A stretch of DNA of 64,000 bases from Pseudomonas chlororaphis (GCF_001921865.1 NZ_MSCT01000008.1:496001-560000); one strand, 5' to 3'. Counted from the first letter of the stretch, positions 33,712-43,039 are shown. The notes: generated by a model not told the origin, from the sequence alone. Translations and numbers: made by a program.

Positions 33712-34290
33712 ATGAGCGACAAGCCATTTCGTTTAGATCGGCAAAGCCTACCTTGTGACTATCCAACTCATCGACACACCAGCATTTTTGGGGAGCAGCT
33801 GGGTCGCACCGTAGCTACATGCGGTTTCTTAGAACAAGTATTGGGACGGGCCATCTTCGCACTTACTGCGACATGTAAGCATGCTGAGGATGAGTTGGAA
33901 GAAGCCTGCGGCAAATGGCAGAGCCAACTTGAACGGGCCCTGTCTGATCCTCTCGGTGGACTCATCAATGCCTACAGCAAGGCGCTTCGGGACCACCATC
34001 TGAAGCCGATTATTAATCCTAATACACTGATTGATGACCTGCGCGGCGCAGCCCAGTTACGAAATGTTTTGTGCCATGGTTCTTGGCAGGTGCCGGATGC
34101 CGATGGCAAGTCATTGCCTCTATTCGTCGATAAAAAACTGAGAGTTTTCAACACTCCTATGGATGTCTCCTACCTAAAACAAGTCCGTGCCCATATAACC
34201 GATCTGGTGTGCTCGGTTATCGACTCTGTCAGCAGCGTGGGCTTGCAATTCCCAGGAGATGTTGGGCCGGGTGATCCAGTCTGGGAATAA
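33712..34290 (+). CDS. Orphan protein with HEPN-like R-x4-H motif
   Basis: A 192-residue mostly helical protein from the ATG at 33712. IFGEQLGRTVATCGFLEQVLGRAIFAL and DDLRGAAQLRNVLCHGSW are its best blocks. The latter contains R117-N118-x3-H122, the pattern of HEPN ribonucleases (R-x4-6-H), with helices before and after. It is alone: no antitoxin or nucleotidyltransferase partner sits beside it. The surroundings look like accessory DNA. HEPN proteins often act in phage defence or toxin modules, but the family assignment is by motif only, and the protein could equally be a non-enzymatic abortive-infection-like domain. Confidence 0.6.
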   Translation: MSDKPFRLDRQSLPCDYPTHRHTSIFGEQLGRTVATCGFLEQVLGRAIFALTATCKHAEDELEEACGKWQSQLERALSDPLGGLINAYSKALRDHHLKPIINPNTLIDDLRGAAQLRNVLCHGSWQVPDADGKSLPLFVDKKLRVFNTPMDVSYLKQVRAHITDLVCSVIDSVSSVGLQFPGDVGPGDPVWE

Positions 34291-34663
34291 TGACCGTTTC
34301 GAGTGTGGGCGTAGAAGGTAGCTAGAAAATTGCTACAGAGGATGGTCGCCAGGTTGCGTAGTCTCAGCTGGCTAGGGGGCAAGCGAGATACTGCGTCCAA
34401 TCCATCATCGGCGCCACGGAGAAGCGGCGGGAGAGGGTGGGCGAGGCAGTTGAAACAGGAGATAAGAGCATGGGGCAATCTGGATGGGTGAGGCGAAGGA
34501 GGGGCAGTTTATCAGGAATGGGGTTCAGGGGTTGGGCGCGCGCGTGGCGGTGGGATGAGGGGGCTTTGAGTGGCGGGTGCAGGAAAAAACGCGGACCTCA
34601 GGTCCACGTTCTTCATAAGGGTGCAACGGCGCAATCGGCAGTCGAGTTTCCGCTGCGCTTGAA
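34291..34663. other. Gap between HEPN-like gene and the reductase
   Basis: No supportable gene. The only clear element is the leftward terminator at 34583-34609, serving the reductase gene. The rest is purine-rich on the plus strand. Confidence 0.5.
34583..34609 (-). terminator. Terminator of the reductase gene
   Basis: On the minus strand, stem ACGTGGACC/GGTCCGCGT (one G-T pair) with a 3-nt loop is followed by a run of seven T, 55 bp after the reductase stop. Confidence 0.85.
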
Positions 34664-35302
34664 TCATTCGAGCCTGTCCGCCAACTCCCGGGCCTGATTC
34701 ACCGCCTCTTGTCGCGCTCGCTGATCCACCTCGTACCCCAGGATGGTCTTTTCCACGATTAGCGCATGCACATTCTTGACGCCGACAAACCCCAGCCAGG
34801 CCTCGACATAAGGCTTCTGGAAGTCGTAGCGCTGCGCCGGCGTGTCCGATTGCGGCGAGAAGTCGAGGCCGCGGGCGTAGGCGACGACAGCGCTCTTGTT
34901 CTGCAATAGGCCACGGAGGCCGTGCTCGGCGCTGAAACTGAAAAGGAGGTCTTTCTGTGAAACCAGGTCGATGAAGTGCTTGAGTTTGTAGGGAATGCTG
35001 TAGTTCCACAGCGGCACCGAGAGCACCAGCAGGTCGGCGTCGTGCAGGGGCGCGGCAAGGGCTTCCAGGGTACGCCAGGCATCCTGCTGGGCGGGGGAAA
35101 GGGCGATGCCTTGCAGGCCGGCGTACTTGGCGTCCATGGCGTGTTGGTCGAATTCCGGCAGGTCCAGGCTCCAGAGGTCCAGGGTACTGACTTCGCAGCG
35201 AGGGTGGAGAGCCAGGTAGCGGTCGATAAAGCCGCGGGCGACCTGTTGCGAGGCGGAGCGCTCTTTGCGCGGGGAGCATTGAATGTGCAGTAGGCGAGTC
35301 AT
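34664..35302 (-). CDS. FMN-dependent NADH-azoreductase / quinone reductase
   Basis: A 212-residue flavodoxin-like protein; the ATG at 35302 (MTRLLHIQCSPRKERSASQQVARGF) is preferred over an upstream ATG because the fold begins there. IQCSPRKERSAS is the FMN phosphate loop. PLWNYSIPYKLKHFIDLVSQKDLLFSF contains the flavin-binding PxxNxxIPxxLKxxID box of AzoR-type reductases. It reduces quinones or azo and nitro compounds at the expense of NAD(P)H in the cytoplasm. The LysR gene is divergent and probably controls it in response to an electrophile. Confidence 0.88.
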   Translation of the reverse strand: MTRLLHIQCSPRKERSASQQVARGFIDRYLALHPRCEVSTLDLWSLDLPEFDQHAMDAKYAGLQGIALSPAQQDAWRTLEALAAPLHDADLLVLSVPLWNYSIPYKLKHFIDLVSQKDLLFSFSAEHGLRGLLQNKSAVVAYARGLDFSPQSDTPAQRYDFQKPYVEAWLGFVGVKNVHALIVEKTILGYEVDQRARQEAVNQARELADRLE

Positions 35303-35397
35303 GGCGGCATCTCGGATGGGGAGTGCCGGGCATTGCAACATAGCAATATAAAGAATATAAATTGTGAATTAACGGCTTATTGATCACGAAACAGCAT

Positions 35398-36255
35398 ATG
35401 TTCGATGCTCTGTTGCTCAAGACTTTTGTTGCGGTGGTGGATGAGGGGGGCTTCAGTCGCGCAGCCGAACGGCTGCACCTGACACAGTCCGCAGTCAGCG
35501 GTCATCTGCGGCGCCTGGAGGAGCAGGTCGGCAAGCCGCTGCTCGCGCGGACTACGCGTTCCCAGCATTTGACCGCCGATGGCGAGCGGCTGATGGCTTA
35601 TGCGCGAGCCATTCTCGCCTTGAATCGCGATGCCTGGGCGGAGCTGACGCGTTCGCCGTTTCGCGGTCGGGTGCGGATCGGCATGGCCGAAGACTTTGCC
35701 GAGCCGCGTCTGTTGCGGGCCTTGCGGGAGTTCGCGGCGCAGTACCCGGGCCTGGAAATCGACGTTCAGGTGAATATTCCCGGCACGCTGCTCGAGCGCA
35801 TGAAGCAGGGCGATCTCGAGTTGGTCATCGGTTCGCTGTGCGACACCAGCGGAGCGGGGCTGCTGCTCTGGCAAGAGCCGCTGGTCTGGGGCTGTTCCGA
35901 ACAACAGGCCATGAGCCGATTGCCAGCACCGTTGCCATTGGCCCTGTTTCCCGAACCGTGCCCCTATCGGGCGGCCGCGTTGATGTGTCTGGCGCAGGCT
36001 GGAATCGCCCAGCGCACGGCAATGCTCTGTACCAGCACGGCAAGCTTGAAGGCTGCGGCCCTGTCCGGGTTCGCGGTGGCGCCGATGGCGATCGGGCTAC
36101 TGGGGCAGGGGCTTGCGGCGCTGGGGCCGGAGCATGGTTTGCCGGAGCTGCCTGCTGCGCAGTTCCGACTGTTTACCTCTGGCGAAGCTGATCATGGCGT
36201 TGTGGCGGGGCTGTCCCAGGTGGTCGTGGAGTATTGCGCGTCGCGACGGACCTAG
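35398..36255 (+). CDS. LysR-type transcriptional regulator
   Basis: A 285-residue protein; the ATG at 35398 is chosen over the upstream TTG at 35380. Residues 1-60 form the winged helix-turn-helix (LKTFVAVVDEGGFSRAAERLHLTQSAVSGHLRRLEEQ). The rest is a periplasmic-binding-like effector domain (RVRIGMAEDFAEPRLLRALREF). It is 95 bp from the divergent reductase gene, the usual layout of a LysR regulator and its target. The effector is unknown. Confidence 0.92.
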   Translation: MFDALLLKTFVAVVDEGGFSRAAERLHLTQSAVSGHLRRLEEQVGKPLLARTTRSQHLTADGERLMAYARAILALNRDAWAELTRSPFRGRVRIGMAEDFAEPRLLRALREFAAQYPGLEIDVQVNIPGTLLERMKQGDLELVIGSLCDTSGAGLLLWQEPLVWGCSEQQAMSRLPAPLPLALFPEPCPYRAAALMCLAQAGIAQRTAMLCTSTASLKAAALSGFAVAPMAIGLLGQGLAALGPEHGLPELPAAQFRLFTSGEADHGVVAGLSQVVVEYCASRRT

Positions 36256-36326
36256 CGGCGAGCGAGGCCGTTTCAAGCTGCAGCGCGACTGCCGCAAACG
36301 CTGTTGGGCAGCCGCGTTGGCCAGGG

Positions 36327-36815
36327 CTAGAGTTCCAGGCCTTCCTGGATCACCGACAGCAGGGCGTCTTCGTTGAGCGCCAGCGGAGCCGGTCGGGTTT
36401 TGGCGGACGCTTGAGCTGCCTGGATCAGCCAATGCCCTTCGCCGTGATCGTCGCTGTTGCGCAGCATGTGTCTTTGCGGGCCAATGCCATGGATTTCGAC
36501 GCGCCCCGAGCCTTCGCTGGTGAAGCGGGCGATGGGGTCGAGGAGAATGCTTTTGTGGTTGCCCTCGATCAGCAGTTGGTCGATGGCATAGTTGAAGGTG
36601 GCGCCGGACCTGTGGCTCTCGAACACGCGAGTGGGCACGCGCCGGATGCTCAGTCCGACCTCCGACAGAGGGATCAGCCAGGTCTCGATCTGGTGGTACA
36701 TCTCATAGACCTGCGTCGGCCACAGTTCGATGGCCTTGTCTGCCGAGATGTCTTCCTTGGCCCAGCTGTCCTGTTTTTGTTTCAGCCTTGCGGCGAGCTC
36801 ATCGACCTTACTCAT
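36327..36815 (-). CDS. Conserved hypothetical protein
   Basis: A 162-residue soluble protein (MSKVDELAARLKQKQDSWAKEDISADKAIELWPTQVYEMYHQIETWLIPLSEVGLSIRRVPTRVFE...). It has a helical start, then an alpha/beta body with IHGIGPQRHMLRNSDDHGEGHW. No catalytic motif is evident. It is a single-gene unit between LysR and the diguanylate cyclase. Function unknown. Confidence 0.75.
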   Translation of the reverse strand: MSKVDELAARLKQKQDSWAKEDISADKAIELWPTQVYEMYHQIETWLIPLSEVGLSIRRVPTRVFESHRSGATFNYAIDQLLIEGNHKSILLDPIARFTSEGSGRVEIHGIGPQRHMLRNSDDHGEGHWLIQAAQASAKTRPAPLALNEDALLSVIQEGLEL

Positions 36816-37080
36816 TCCGACTTCCTATCGTGATGTGAGGGTACGTGTGATGACAGAAGGTACTTTACCTGGGCGGACGGTGACCAGCGATTCATGACCG
36901 TTTGGTGAACGACGCCTCTTGTATTGTGGCGATGGGTTTTTTATATAGCACTGATGGACATCAGAAAAATGCTCTACATTTTCAGAAGGCGCCACCCTGA
37001 ATTGTCCGGTATTACCTCTTAGGATTACCCACTAACGGCGCCCGGCTGCATCGCATGCCTTACCCTGCCAGGATGATGCT

Positions 37081-38643
37081 TTGCCTATCCCGATTCACGA
37101 TGCTGACCATTCTTCCGATCGAGCCTTGAAACGACTTCCTCTGCTCAAGGCTGCGGTCGTGTTTATTTCAATGGTCTGTCTGTGCCTGTGCGGTCTGCTT
37201 TACCTGCAGTTGGCACAGTCTTACCGCTACGATATGGCGCGGGCGCAGGTCGCTTCGTCGAACCTGGCCCGGGCCATGGCGCAGCAGGCCGAGGACACTT
37301 TCGTCGAGGCCGATCTGGTGCTGGCCAGCCTGGCCGACTGGATTCAGAAGGATGGTTACGGCTCTGCGCAAAAACCGTTTTTGCAGAAAATCTTCGCGCA
37401 GCGGGCGCAGGCGCTCAAGCAGCTGCACGGCTTGTTCCTGTTCGATCAGGACGGGCACTGGATTGTCACCTCGGCCGATCAGTTGCCGCTTGGAGACGGC
37501 GTGATCAATCGCGACTATTTCCGCTTCCATCAGCAGAATGCGTCCTTGCAGGCCCATGTCGGTCCGGCGATCCGCAATCGGGGGAACGGTGAGTGGATCA
37601 TTCCCTTGTCGCGGCGATTGAACGACAAGCAAGGCCATTTCGAAGGCGTGCTGATGGCCGGTATCAAGCTGGCTTATTTCGACCAGTTCTTCAAAAGCTT
37701 CAGCATCGACGACAGCGGCACCATGTTCCTCGCCCTCGCCGACGGCACCTTGCTGGCGCGGCGCCCGCTGGAGGAGCGGCAGATCGGAGCGTCCCTGGCG
37801 CGTGGGGAAATCTTCAGCAAATATTTGCCACAGGCCCTTTCGGGCACGGCGATGATTCGCTCGCTGGTCGACAACAAAGTCAGGCTCTACGGCTATCGCC
37901 AGTTGGAGGCTTATCCACTGGTGGTCGGCGTGGCGAGTTCGAAGGACGCGATCCTCAAGGACTGGTACGCCAGAGCCTACCAGTCCAGCGCGATTGTCGC
38001 CGTGATCGTGCTGGGGATCGGCCTGTTCGGTTGGGTCTTCGTGCATCAGGTGCGCAATGGCGAGCGTATCGAGGCCGACTTGCGCGCAGCGCAGGAGGCG
38101 CTGGAGGTGATCGCGACCCATGACAGCCTGACCGGGCTGGCCAATCGTCGTTTGTTCGAGCGGGCGCTGGAGACCGAGTTCGGACGCGGAGGGCGGCAGG
38201 CGAGCCCGTTGAGCTTGATCATGCTCGATATCGATTTTTTCAAGCGCTACAACGACACCTACGGCCATGTCGCGGGGGACCGGTGCCTGGCTGAGGTGGC
38301 GCAGGTGTTGAGGGATTGTTGCCAGCGCAAGGCCGACCTGGTGGTGCGTTATGGCGGCGAAGAATTCGTGGTCCTGTTGCCCGACACCGAGATGCAAGGG
38401 GCGCTGGCCATGGCCGAGCAGATTCGTCTCGGCGTCATGGAAAAGAACATCCCGCATAGCGGCTCACCCTTCGGCCGCGTCACCCTCAGCCTGGGCTGCT
38501 ACTGCTTTGTGCCGAGCGGGAGCGACAGTGCCGAAGCGTTTCTCAAACATGCCGATGCTGCGTTGTATCAGGCCAAGAAATCCGGGCGCAACCAGGTGGC
38601 CGTCGAGAATATCTGCGAGCCGCTGGTCCGTTCGGATCGCTGA
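37081..38643 (+). CDS. Membrane diguanylate cyclase with periplasmic Cache-type sensor
   Basis: A 520-residue protein from the TTG at 37081, with AGGA seven bases upstream. Membrane helices at about 22-46 and 300-325 flank a periplasmic sensor (about 47-299) of the PDC/dCache type (DGHWIVTSADQLPLG, RDYFRFHQ). The GGDEF domain occupies about 345-510, with the active site GGEEF at 425-429. An RxxD inhibitory site (RKAD 416-419) lies five residues before it, so the enzyme should make c-di-GMP and be product-inhibited. It signals an extracellular small molecule to biofilm or motility control. No cognate phosphodiesterase is adjacent. Confidence 0.93.
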   Translation: MPIPIHDADHSSDRALKRLPLLKAAVVFISMVCLCLCGLLYLQLAQSYRYDMARAQVASSNLARAMAQQAEDTFVEADLVLASLADWIQKDGYGSAQKPFLQKIFAQRAQALKQLHGLFLFDQDGHWIVTSADQLPLGDGVINRDYFRFHQQNASLQAHVGPAIRNRGNGEWIIPLSRRLNDKQGHFEGVLMAGIKLAYFDQFFKSFSIDDSGTMFLALADGTLLARRPLEERQIGASLARGEIFSKYLPQALSGTAMIRSLVDNKVRLYGYRQLEAYPLVVGVASSKDAILKDWYARAYQSSAIVAVIVLGIGLFGWVFVHQVRNGERIEADLRAAQEALEVIATHDSLTGLANRRLFERALETEFGRGGRQASPLSLIMLDIDFFKRYNDTYGHVAGDRCLAEVAQVLRDCCQRKADLVVRYGGEEFVVLLPDTEMQGALAMAEQIRLGVMEKNIPHSGSPFGRVTLSLGCYCFVPSGSDSAEAFLKHADAALYQAKKSGRNQVAVENICEPLVRSDR

Positions 38644-38670
38644 CAAGCGAGCGATAGTGCATCCGGGCGC

Positions 38671-39249
38671 TCAGCCCGGGTAACCCAGCGTGTGTTCGAG
38701 CTGGCGCCGCACTGCCTGCCATTCGTCGTCGATGATGCTGAAGCGCACGGAATTGCGTTTGCGGCCATCCGGCATGATTCGCTCATGGCGCACGATGCCT
38801 TCCTGTTTCGCGCCCAGGCGCAGGATCGCCTGGCGCGATCTGTGGTTGATTTCGTCGGTGGTGAATTGCACTCGAACGCACTCGAGCACCTCGAAGGCAT
38901 GGCGCAGCATCAGGTACTTGGCTTCGGTGTTGACGAAGGTTTTCTGCCAGCGTGTGGCGATCCAGGTGCTGCCGATTTCAAGTTTGCGGTTCTTGCGGTC
39001 GATCTTCCAGAAGCGGGTACAGCCGATCACCTCGTTGCTGGCCTTGAGAACCGTGACGAAGGGCAGGACAGTACCGGCCTCGCGACCACTGAGGGCCACT
39101 TGCAGATAATCGTTCACCGTTGCGCGGGACGGCACCACGGTATATGGCAGGTTCCACAGTTCGCCATCCTCGGCGGCGCTGACCAGGGCGTCGGCATCGC
39201 AGCGTTGCAGCGGGCGCAGGAGAATTCTCGGGCCTTCCAGTTGGTCCAT
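38671..39249 (-). CDS. GNAT-family N-acetyltransferase
   Basis: A 192-residue protein; the ATG at 39249 is chosen because the fold starts at LEGPRILLRPLQRCDADAL. EIGSTWIATRWQKTFVNTEAKYLMLRHAFE contains the acetyl-CoA-binding loop in the RimJ/RimL-like form, with Gly-x-Gly replaced. VRVQFTTDEINHRSRQAILRLGAKQEG is the typical C-terminal helix and strand. Its gene converges with the cyclase, with a short GC hairpin between them. The substrate is unknown (protein N-terminus or small amine). Confidence 0.9.
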   Translation of the reverse strand: MDQLEGPRILLRPLQRCDADALVSAAEDGELWNLPYTVVPSRATVNDYLQVALSGREAGTVLPFVTVLKASNEVIGCTRFWKIDRKNRKLEIGSTWIATRWQKTFVNTEAKYLMLRHAFEVLECVRVQFTTDEINHRSRQAILRLGAKQEGIVRHERIMPDGRKRNSVRFSIIDDEWQAVRRQLEHTLGYPG

Positions 39250-39437
39250 GGCAGGATTTCCGGCAGTGTGGGGAGAAAGGTTTTGGCTGGTTATTACAGG
39301 CAGTTGCCGAAGGCTTGGCAAGGTCCATTAACGTGCTGTTTTGAACAGGGATATTGGCCAAATCAATTGCCGGCCGGGGGCTGTTTTGACGTATACATAG
39401 CGCCGATACGCGCCTCCTCATGCATAAGGACAACCCC

Positions 39438-40274
39438 ATGAGCCAGCCCCACCTGATGAACTTCGCGCTTTACCTGCAACGGCTCGGTTACTCCAGTGCG
39501 CCGTCGCCGAGTCTGGCGACCTTGCACGAGCTGCAATTGCGCCACACCAGCACCTTTGCCTTCGAAAGTCTGTCGACCCTGTTGCGCGTGCCGGTGCCGA
39601 TCGACCTGGCCTCGGTGGAGCGCAAAGTCCTGCAGGACGGCCGCGGCGGCTACTGTTACGAACTCAACCAGATGTACCTGGTGTTGTTGCAGCACCTGGG
39701 GTACGAGGCTCGGGGCATCACCGGGCGGGTGGTGATGGGCGGGCCGGAAGATGCCTGGCCGGCGCGCACCCATCGGCTGGTGCTGCTGACCCTGGACGGC
39801 AAGCGCTATATCTCGGATGTCGGCTTTGGCGGCATGGTGCCTACCGGGCCGCTGTTGCTCGATACCGAGGACGAGCAGGCAACGCCTCACGAGCCGTATC
39901 GCATCACCGAGCGCGAGGGCAGTTACACCCTGCGTGCCAAGGTCGCAGGGGAGTGGCGGGCGATGTATGTGTTCGACTTGCAGCGCCAGGAAGCCGCGGA
40001 TTACGAGATGGGCAACTGGTTCGTCTCGACGCACAAGGACTCGCTGTTTCTTGGCCAGTTGAAAGTTGCGTTGATGGGCGAAGGCCTGCGCCGGACCCTC
40101 AATAACGGCAGCTACGCGGTGCACCGTCTGGGCCAGGACAGCGAGCGGCGACAGATCACCGATCCCGACGAGCTGCTTGCCCTGCTGCGGGACGAATTCG
40201 CCATTCGCGTGCCGCAGCATCCGCGTTTGCGCGAAGTGCTGGGCGAATTGCTCGCGGTAGCGCAGTCGGCCTGA
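39438..40274 (+). CDS. Arylamine N-acetyltransferase
   Basis: A 278-residue protein; the ATG at 39438 is better spaced to AAGGA than the ATG at 39420. The catalytic triad is visible: Cys73 in GRGGYCYELN, His112 in ARTHRL and Asp127 in YISDVGFG. It transfers acetyl from acetyl-CoA to arylamines and hydrazines in the cytoplasm, and may act in xenobiotic detoxification or secondary metabolism. It stands alone and has no linked partner. Confidence 0.95.
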   Translation: MSQPHLMNFALYLQRLGYSSAPSPSLATLHELQLRHTSTFAFESLSTLLRVPVPIDLASVERKVLQDGRGGYCYELNQMYLVLLQHLGYEARGITGRVVMGGPEDAWPARTHRLVLLTLDGKRYISDVGFGGMVPTGPLLLDTEDEQATPHEPYRITEREGSYTLRAKVAGEWRAMYVFDLQRQEAADYEMGNWFVSTHKDSLFLGQLKVALMGEGLRRTLNNGSYAVHRLGQDSERRQITDPDELLALLRDEFAIRVPQHPRLREVLGELLAVAQSA

Positions 40275-40286
40275 TCCGTTCGGGCT

Positions 40287-40709
40287 TCAAGGTTCCTCGG
40301 TGTCGAGGTCGAGGGTCAGGTAGAAATAGTCGATATCCGCCCAGGCGTCGCGGCGATCGACCAGGGTCTGCGCCGAACCCATGGACACCCGATAGCCCAG
40401 CTGGCTGCGCGGGTCGCGGTAGAAACCCGGCGGCGCCTCCCAGATGCAGCAGGAGCGCCGCAGGGGCGGCATCTGGAACTGCTGGGCGAGATAGGTTTCG
40501 GCGGCTTGGGCATCGCGTCCCGCCAGGCGATAGGTGGCGCGCAGCGGTCGGGTCTGCAGTTCGGGTTCCGCGTGGCATTCGAGAAACTCGATGAAGGCCG
40601 GTTTGTGGCCGATCCGGGCCAGGAAGTCACCGCAGGCCGGAGCGGCCAAGAGGCTGGATGCCCATAGCAACAACGCAGGGCTGAGCAGGATCGAGAAGCA
40701 TCTGTTCAA
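40287..40709 (-). CDS. Secreted or periplasmic protein of unknown function (DUF4952-like)
   Basis: A 140-residue protein from a TTG at 40709, chosen because a signal peptide (FSILLSPALLLWASSLLAAPA) begins there; the frame is open to 40832. The mature part (CGDFLARIGHKPAFIEFLECHAEPELQTRPLRATYRLAGRDAQAAETYL) and SCCIWEAPPGFYRDPRSQLGYRVSMGS look like the Pseudomonas DUF4952 family. The role is unknown. It follows a membrane protein gene in the same direction, and the two probably form one operon. Confidence 0.7.
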   Translation of the reverse strand: MNRCFSILLSPALLLWASSLLAAPACGDFLARIGHKPAFIEFLECHAEPELQTRPLRATYRLAGRDAQAAETYLAQQFQMPPLRRSCCIWEAPPGFYRDPRSQLGYRVSMGSAQTLVDRRDAWADIDYFYLTLDLDTEEP

Positions 40710-40800
40710 GTGACGACGCCTTCTTGGCCGTCCGTCCCTGGCTGGCCAACGTTCCCATGGGATCGTGCGGCAACAATTCCCATCTGGCGAATCTCGACTC

Positions 40801-41223
40801 TCATACGGGCCTTTCCTCGTAGTCGCCATCACGATCCTTGAGCTGACGGCAATGCATCCAGTGAGTCAGCAGGGCGACCAATGCACTGTCCAGCAGCCAG
40901 AGCGGCATCAGCAAGCGCAGGCCCGGATGAAGGCAGAGCAGGCCAGCGATCGCCAGCCCCAGCAGCAGGCTGCTGAACCAGTTGGCGCGACCTTTGCTGC
41001 TGAGCAGGGCGTACAGCGGGGTAAAAACCAGCGCCATGGGCAGAAAGCCGAACAGCGCGCCGCCGGCGACGAACAGGGCGAATGTCCCCAGGGCACTCCA
41101 GAACCCTTGCCACAGGTTGTCGGCGAAGCACGCGGCGAATACCGCGAAGACAAATCCCTGCAAGGCAACGACCGTGCGGAAGCTGCCGTAGGCAAGGCGA
41201 AAGGTGTATCCAAAAGGGTTCAT
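40801..41223 (-). CDS. Small integral membrane protein
   Basis: A 140-residue protein with four likely transmembrane helices (YGSFRTVVALQGFVFAVFAACF, ALGTFALFVAGGALFGFLPMAL, SLLLGLAIAGLLCLHPGLR, LWLLDSALVALLTHWMH) and an acidic C-terminus (KDRDGDYEERPV). It is first in a two-gene leftward unit with the DUF4952-like gene. No transport motif is recognised. Confidence 0.8.
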   Translation of the reverse strand: MNPFGYTFRLAYGSFRTVVALQGFVFAVFAACFADNLWQGFWSALGTFALFVAGGALFGFLPMALVFTPLYALLSSKGRANWFSSLLLGLAIAGLLCLHPGLRLLMPLWLLDSALVALLTHWMHCRQLKDRDGDYEERPV

Positions 41224-41371
41224 GCAATCGCTTCCCTGCGCTGATCGGGGGCGTTGCCTGTGGGGTTGCCCTGAAGCGGGGATTCTATCAGCGGTTTTTT
41301 GGAAGGCCAGGGACGAAGGGGGGTGTTAGCGGATACCGTGAGTTTATGAGGGAAAGACAAGGCTTGAAAAG

Positions 41372-41379
41372 TGTATACA
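41372..41379. promoter_or_regulatory. TGTATACA palindrome upstream of the permease
   Basis: A perfect 8-bp palindrome 72 bp before the permease ATG, in an AT-rich gap. TGTATACA cores are bound by GntR or PecS-type regulators controlling purine uptake genes, but no such regulator is in the window. This is a weak prediction. Confidence 0.3.
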
Positions 41380-41450
41380 AACATGTGGACATTTGTCTTT
41401 GCTGTTGAATACAGTGTGCCCATAACAAAAACCAGGGAACCCCCCCAACC

Positions 41451-42989
41451 ATGAAAACGCCCTCTGTTTCAACGCAACGACCCGAAGATGAAAACCTGGG
41501 TCTTGGCGCGAATATGGCTTACGGCCTGCAACATGTTCTGACCATGTACGGCGGTATCGTCGCGGTGCCGTTGATTGTCGGCCAGGCGGCTGGCCTGGCA
41601 CCGGCGGACATCGGTCTGTTGATCGCAGCGTCGTTGTTCGCCGGCGGCCTGGCAACGCTGTTGCAAACCCTCGGCCTGCCGTTTTTCGGTTGTCAGCTGC
41701 CGCTGGTCCAGGGCGTGTCCTTTTCGGGCGTGGCGACCATGGTGGCGATCGTCAGCAGCGGCGGTGAAGGGGGCTTCCAGTCGATTCTTGGGGCGGTGAT
41801 CGCCGCGTCATTGATCGGTTTGCTGATTACTCCGGTGTTCTCGCGCATCACCAAGTTCTTTCCGCCGCTGGTCACGGGCATCGTGATCACGACCATCGGC
41901 CTGACGCTGATGCCAGTGGCCGCGCGCTGGGCCATGGGCGGCAACAGCCATGCGGAAAACTTCGGCAGCATGGCCAATATCGGCCTGGCGGCGATCACCC
42001 TGGTGCTGGTGCTGCTGCTGAGCAAGATCGGCAGCGCGACCATCTCCCGTCTGTCGATCCTGCTGGCCATGGTAGTCGGTACGATCATCGCGGTGTTCCT
42101 GGGCATGGCTGACTTCTCCATGGTCACCCAGGGGCCGATGTTCGGTTTCCCGACACCGTTTCACTTCGGCATGCCGACCTTCCATTTCGCCGCCATCCTG
42201 TCGATGTGCATTGTGGTCATGGTGACCCTGGTGGAAACCTCGGCCGACATTCTCGCGGTGGGCGAGATCATCGACACCAAGGTCGACTCCAAGCGCCTGG
42301 GCAACGGCCTGCGCGCCGACATGCTGTCGAGCATGATCGCGCCGATCTTCGGCTCCTTCACCCAGAGCGCCTTCGCCCAGAACGTCGGGTTGGTGGCGGT
42401 CACCGGGATCAAGAGCCGCTACGTGGTGGCCACTGGCGGGGTGTTCCTGGTGATCCTCGGCCTGCTGCCGTTCATGGGCCGGGTGATTGCCGCGGTACCG
42501 ACCTCGGTGCTCGGCGGCGCCGGTATCGTGCTGTTCGGCACCGTGGCGGCCAGCGGGATCCGTACCTTGTCCAAGGTCGACTACCGCAACAACGTCAACC
42601 TGATCATCGTTGCCACATCCATCGGCTTCGGCATGATTCCCATCGCCGCGCCGACCTTCTACGACCATTTCCCGAGCTGGTTCGCGACGATTTTCCATTC
42701 CGGCATCAGCTCGTCGGCGATCATGGCCATCGTGCTGAACCTGACCTTCAACCACTTCACCCTGGGCAACTCGGACCAGCAGTCGGTGTTCGCCGTGGCC
42801 TCCGAGCGGACCCTGCGCTTCCAGGACCTGGCGGCACTGCGTGAAGGCGACTACTTCAGCGGCGGCAAGCTGCACGATGCGGAAGGCAACGAGATTCCGG
42901 TGCTGGATACGTCTCATGGTGAGCACTCGTCAGCTGTCCATCAGGCGTCGTCCCATGCCACGGGCGCCGTCGAGACCAGCAAGGTCTAG
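41451..42989 (+). CDS. NCS2-family purine/uracil permease
   Basis: A 512-residue protein with about 14 membrane segments. YGLQHVLTMYGGIVAVPLIVGQAAGL is the family start motif, including the QH pair. FFGCQLPLVQGVSFSGVATM and VETSADILAVGEIIDTKVDSKRLGNGLRADMLSSM carry the substrate and proton-coupling Glu residues. Proton-driven uptake of a purine (xanthine or urate) is likely, since the sequence is closer to xanthine/urate carriers than to UraA. Substrate not fixed by sequence. A hairpin separates it from the convergent MFS gene. Confidence 0.93.
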   Translation: MKTPSVSTQRPEDENLGLGANMAYGLQHVLTMYGGIVAVPLIVGQAAGLAPADIGLLIAASLFAGGLATLLQTLGLPFFGCQLPLVQGVSFSGVATMVAIVSSGGEGGFQSILGAVIAASLIGLLITPVFSRITKFFPPLVTGIVITTIGLTLMPVAARWAMGGNSHAENFGSMANIGLAAITLVLVLLLSKIGSATISRLSILLAMVVGTIIAVFLGMADFSMVTQGPMFGFPTPFHFGMPTFHFAAILSMCIVVMVTLVETSADILAVGEIIDTKVDSKRLGNGLRADMLSSMIAPIFGSFTQSAFAQNVGLVAVTGIKSRYVVATGGVFLVILGLLPFMGRVIAAVPTSVLGGAGIVLFGTVAASGIRTLSKVDYRNNVNLIIVATSIGFGMIPIAAPTFYDHFPSWFATIFHSGISSSAIMAIVLNLTFNHFTLGNSDQQSVFAVASERTLRFQDLAALREGDYFSGGKLHDAEGNEIPVLDTSHGEHSSAVHQASSHATGAVETSKV

Positions 42990-43006
42990 GTCCGGCTGAG
43001 CGAGCC

Positions 43007-43037
43007 GCCAACCTGGACGCGATGCGCCCAGGTTGGC
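43007..43037. terminator. Bidirectional hairpin between permease and MFS genes
   Basis: Perfect stem GCCAACCTGG/CCAGGTTGGC with an 11-nt loop. The T-run is weak on both sides. It lies in the 50-bp gap between convergent genes. Confidence 0.6.
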
Positions 43038-43039
43038 GT

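Noticed and set aside
38663..38680. GC hairpin between the cyclase and GNAT genes as a terminator
   Set aside because: CCGGGC/GCCCGG is present but overlaps the GNAT stop and has no T-run on either side, so it is not listed.
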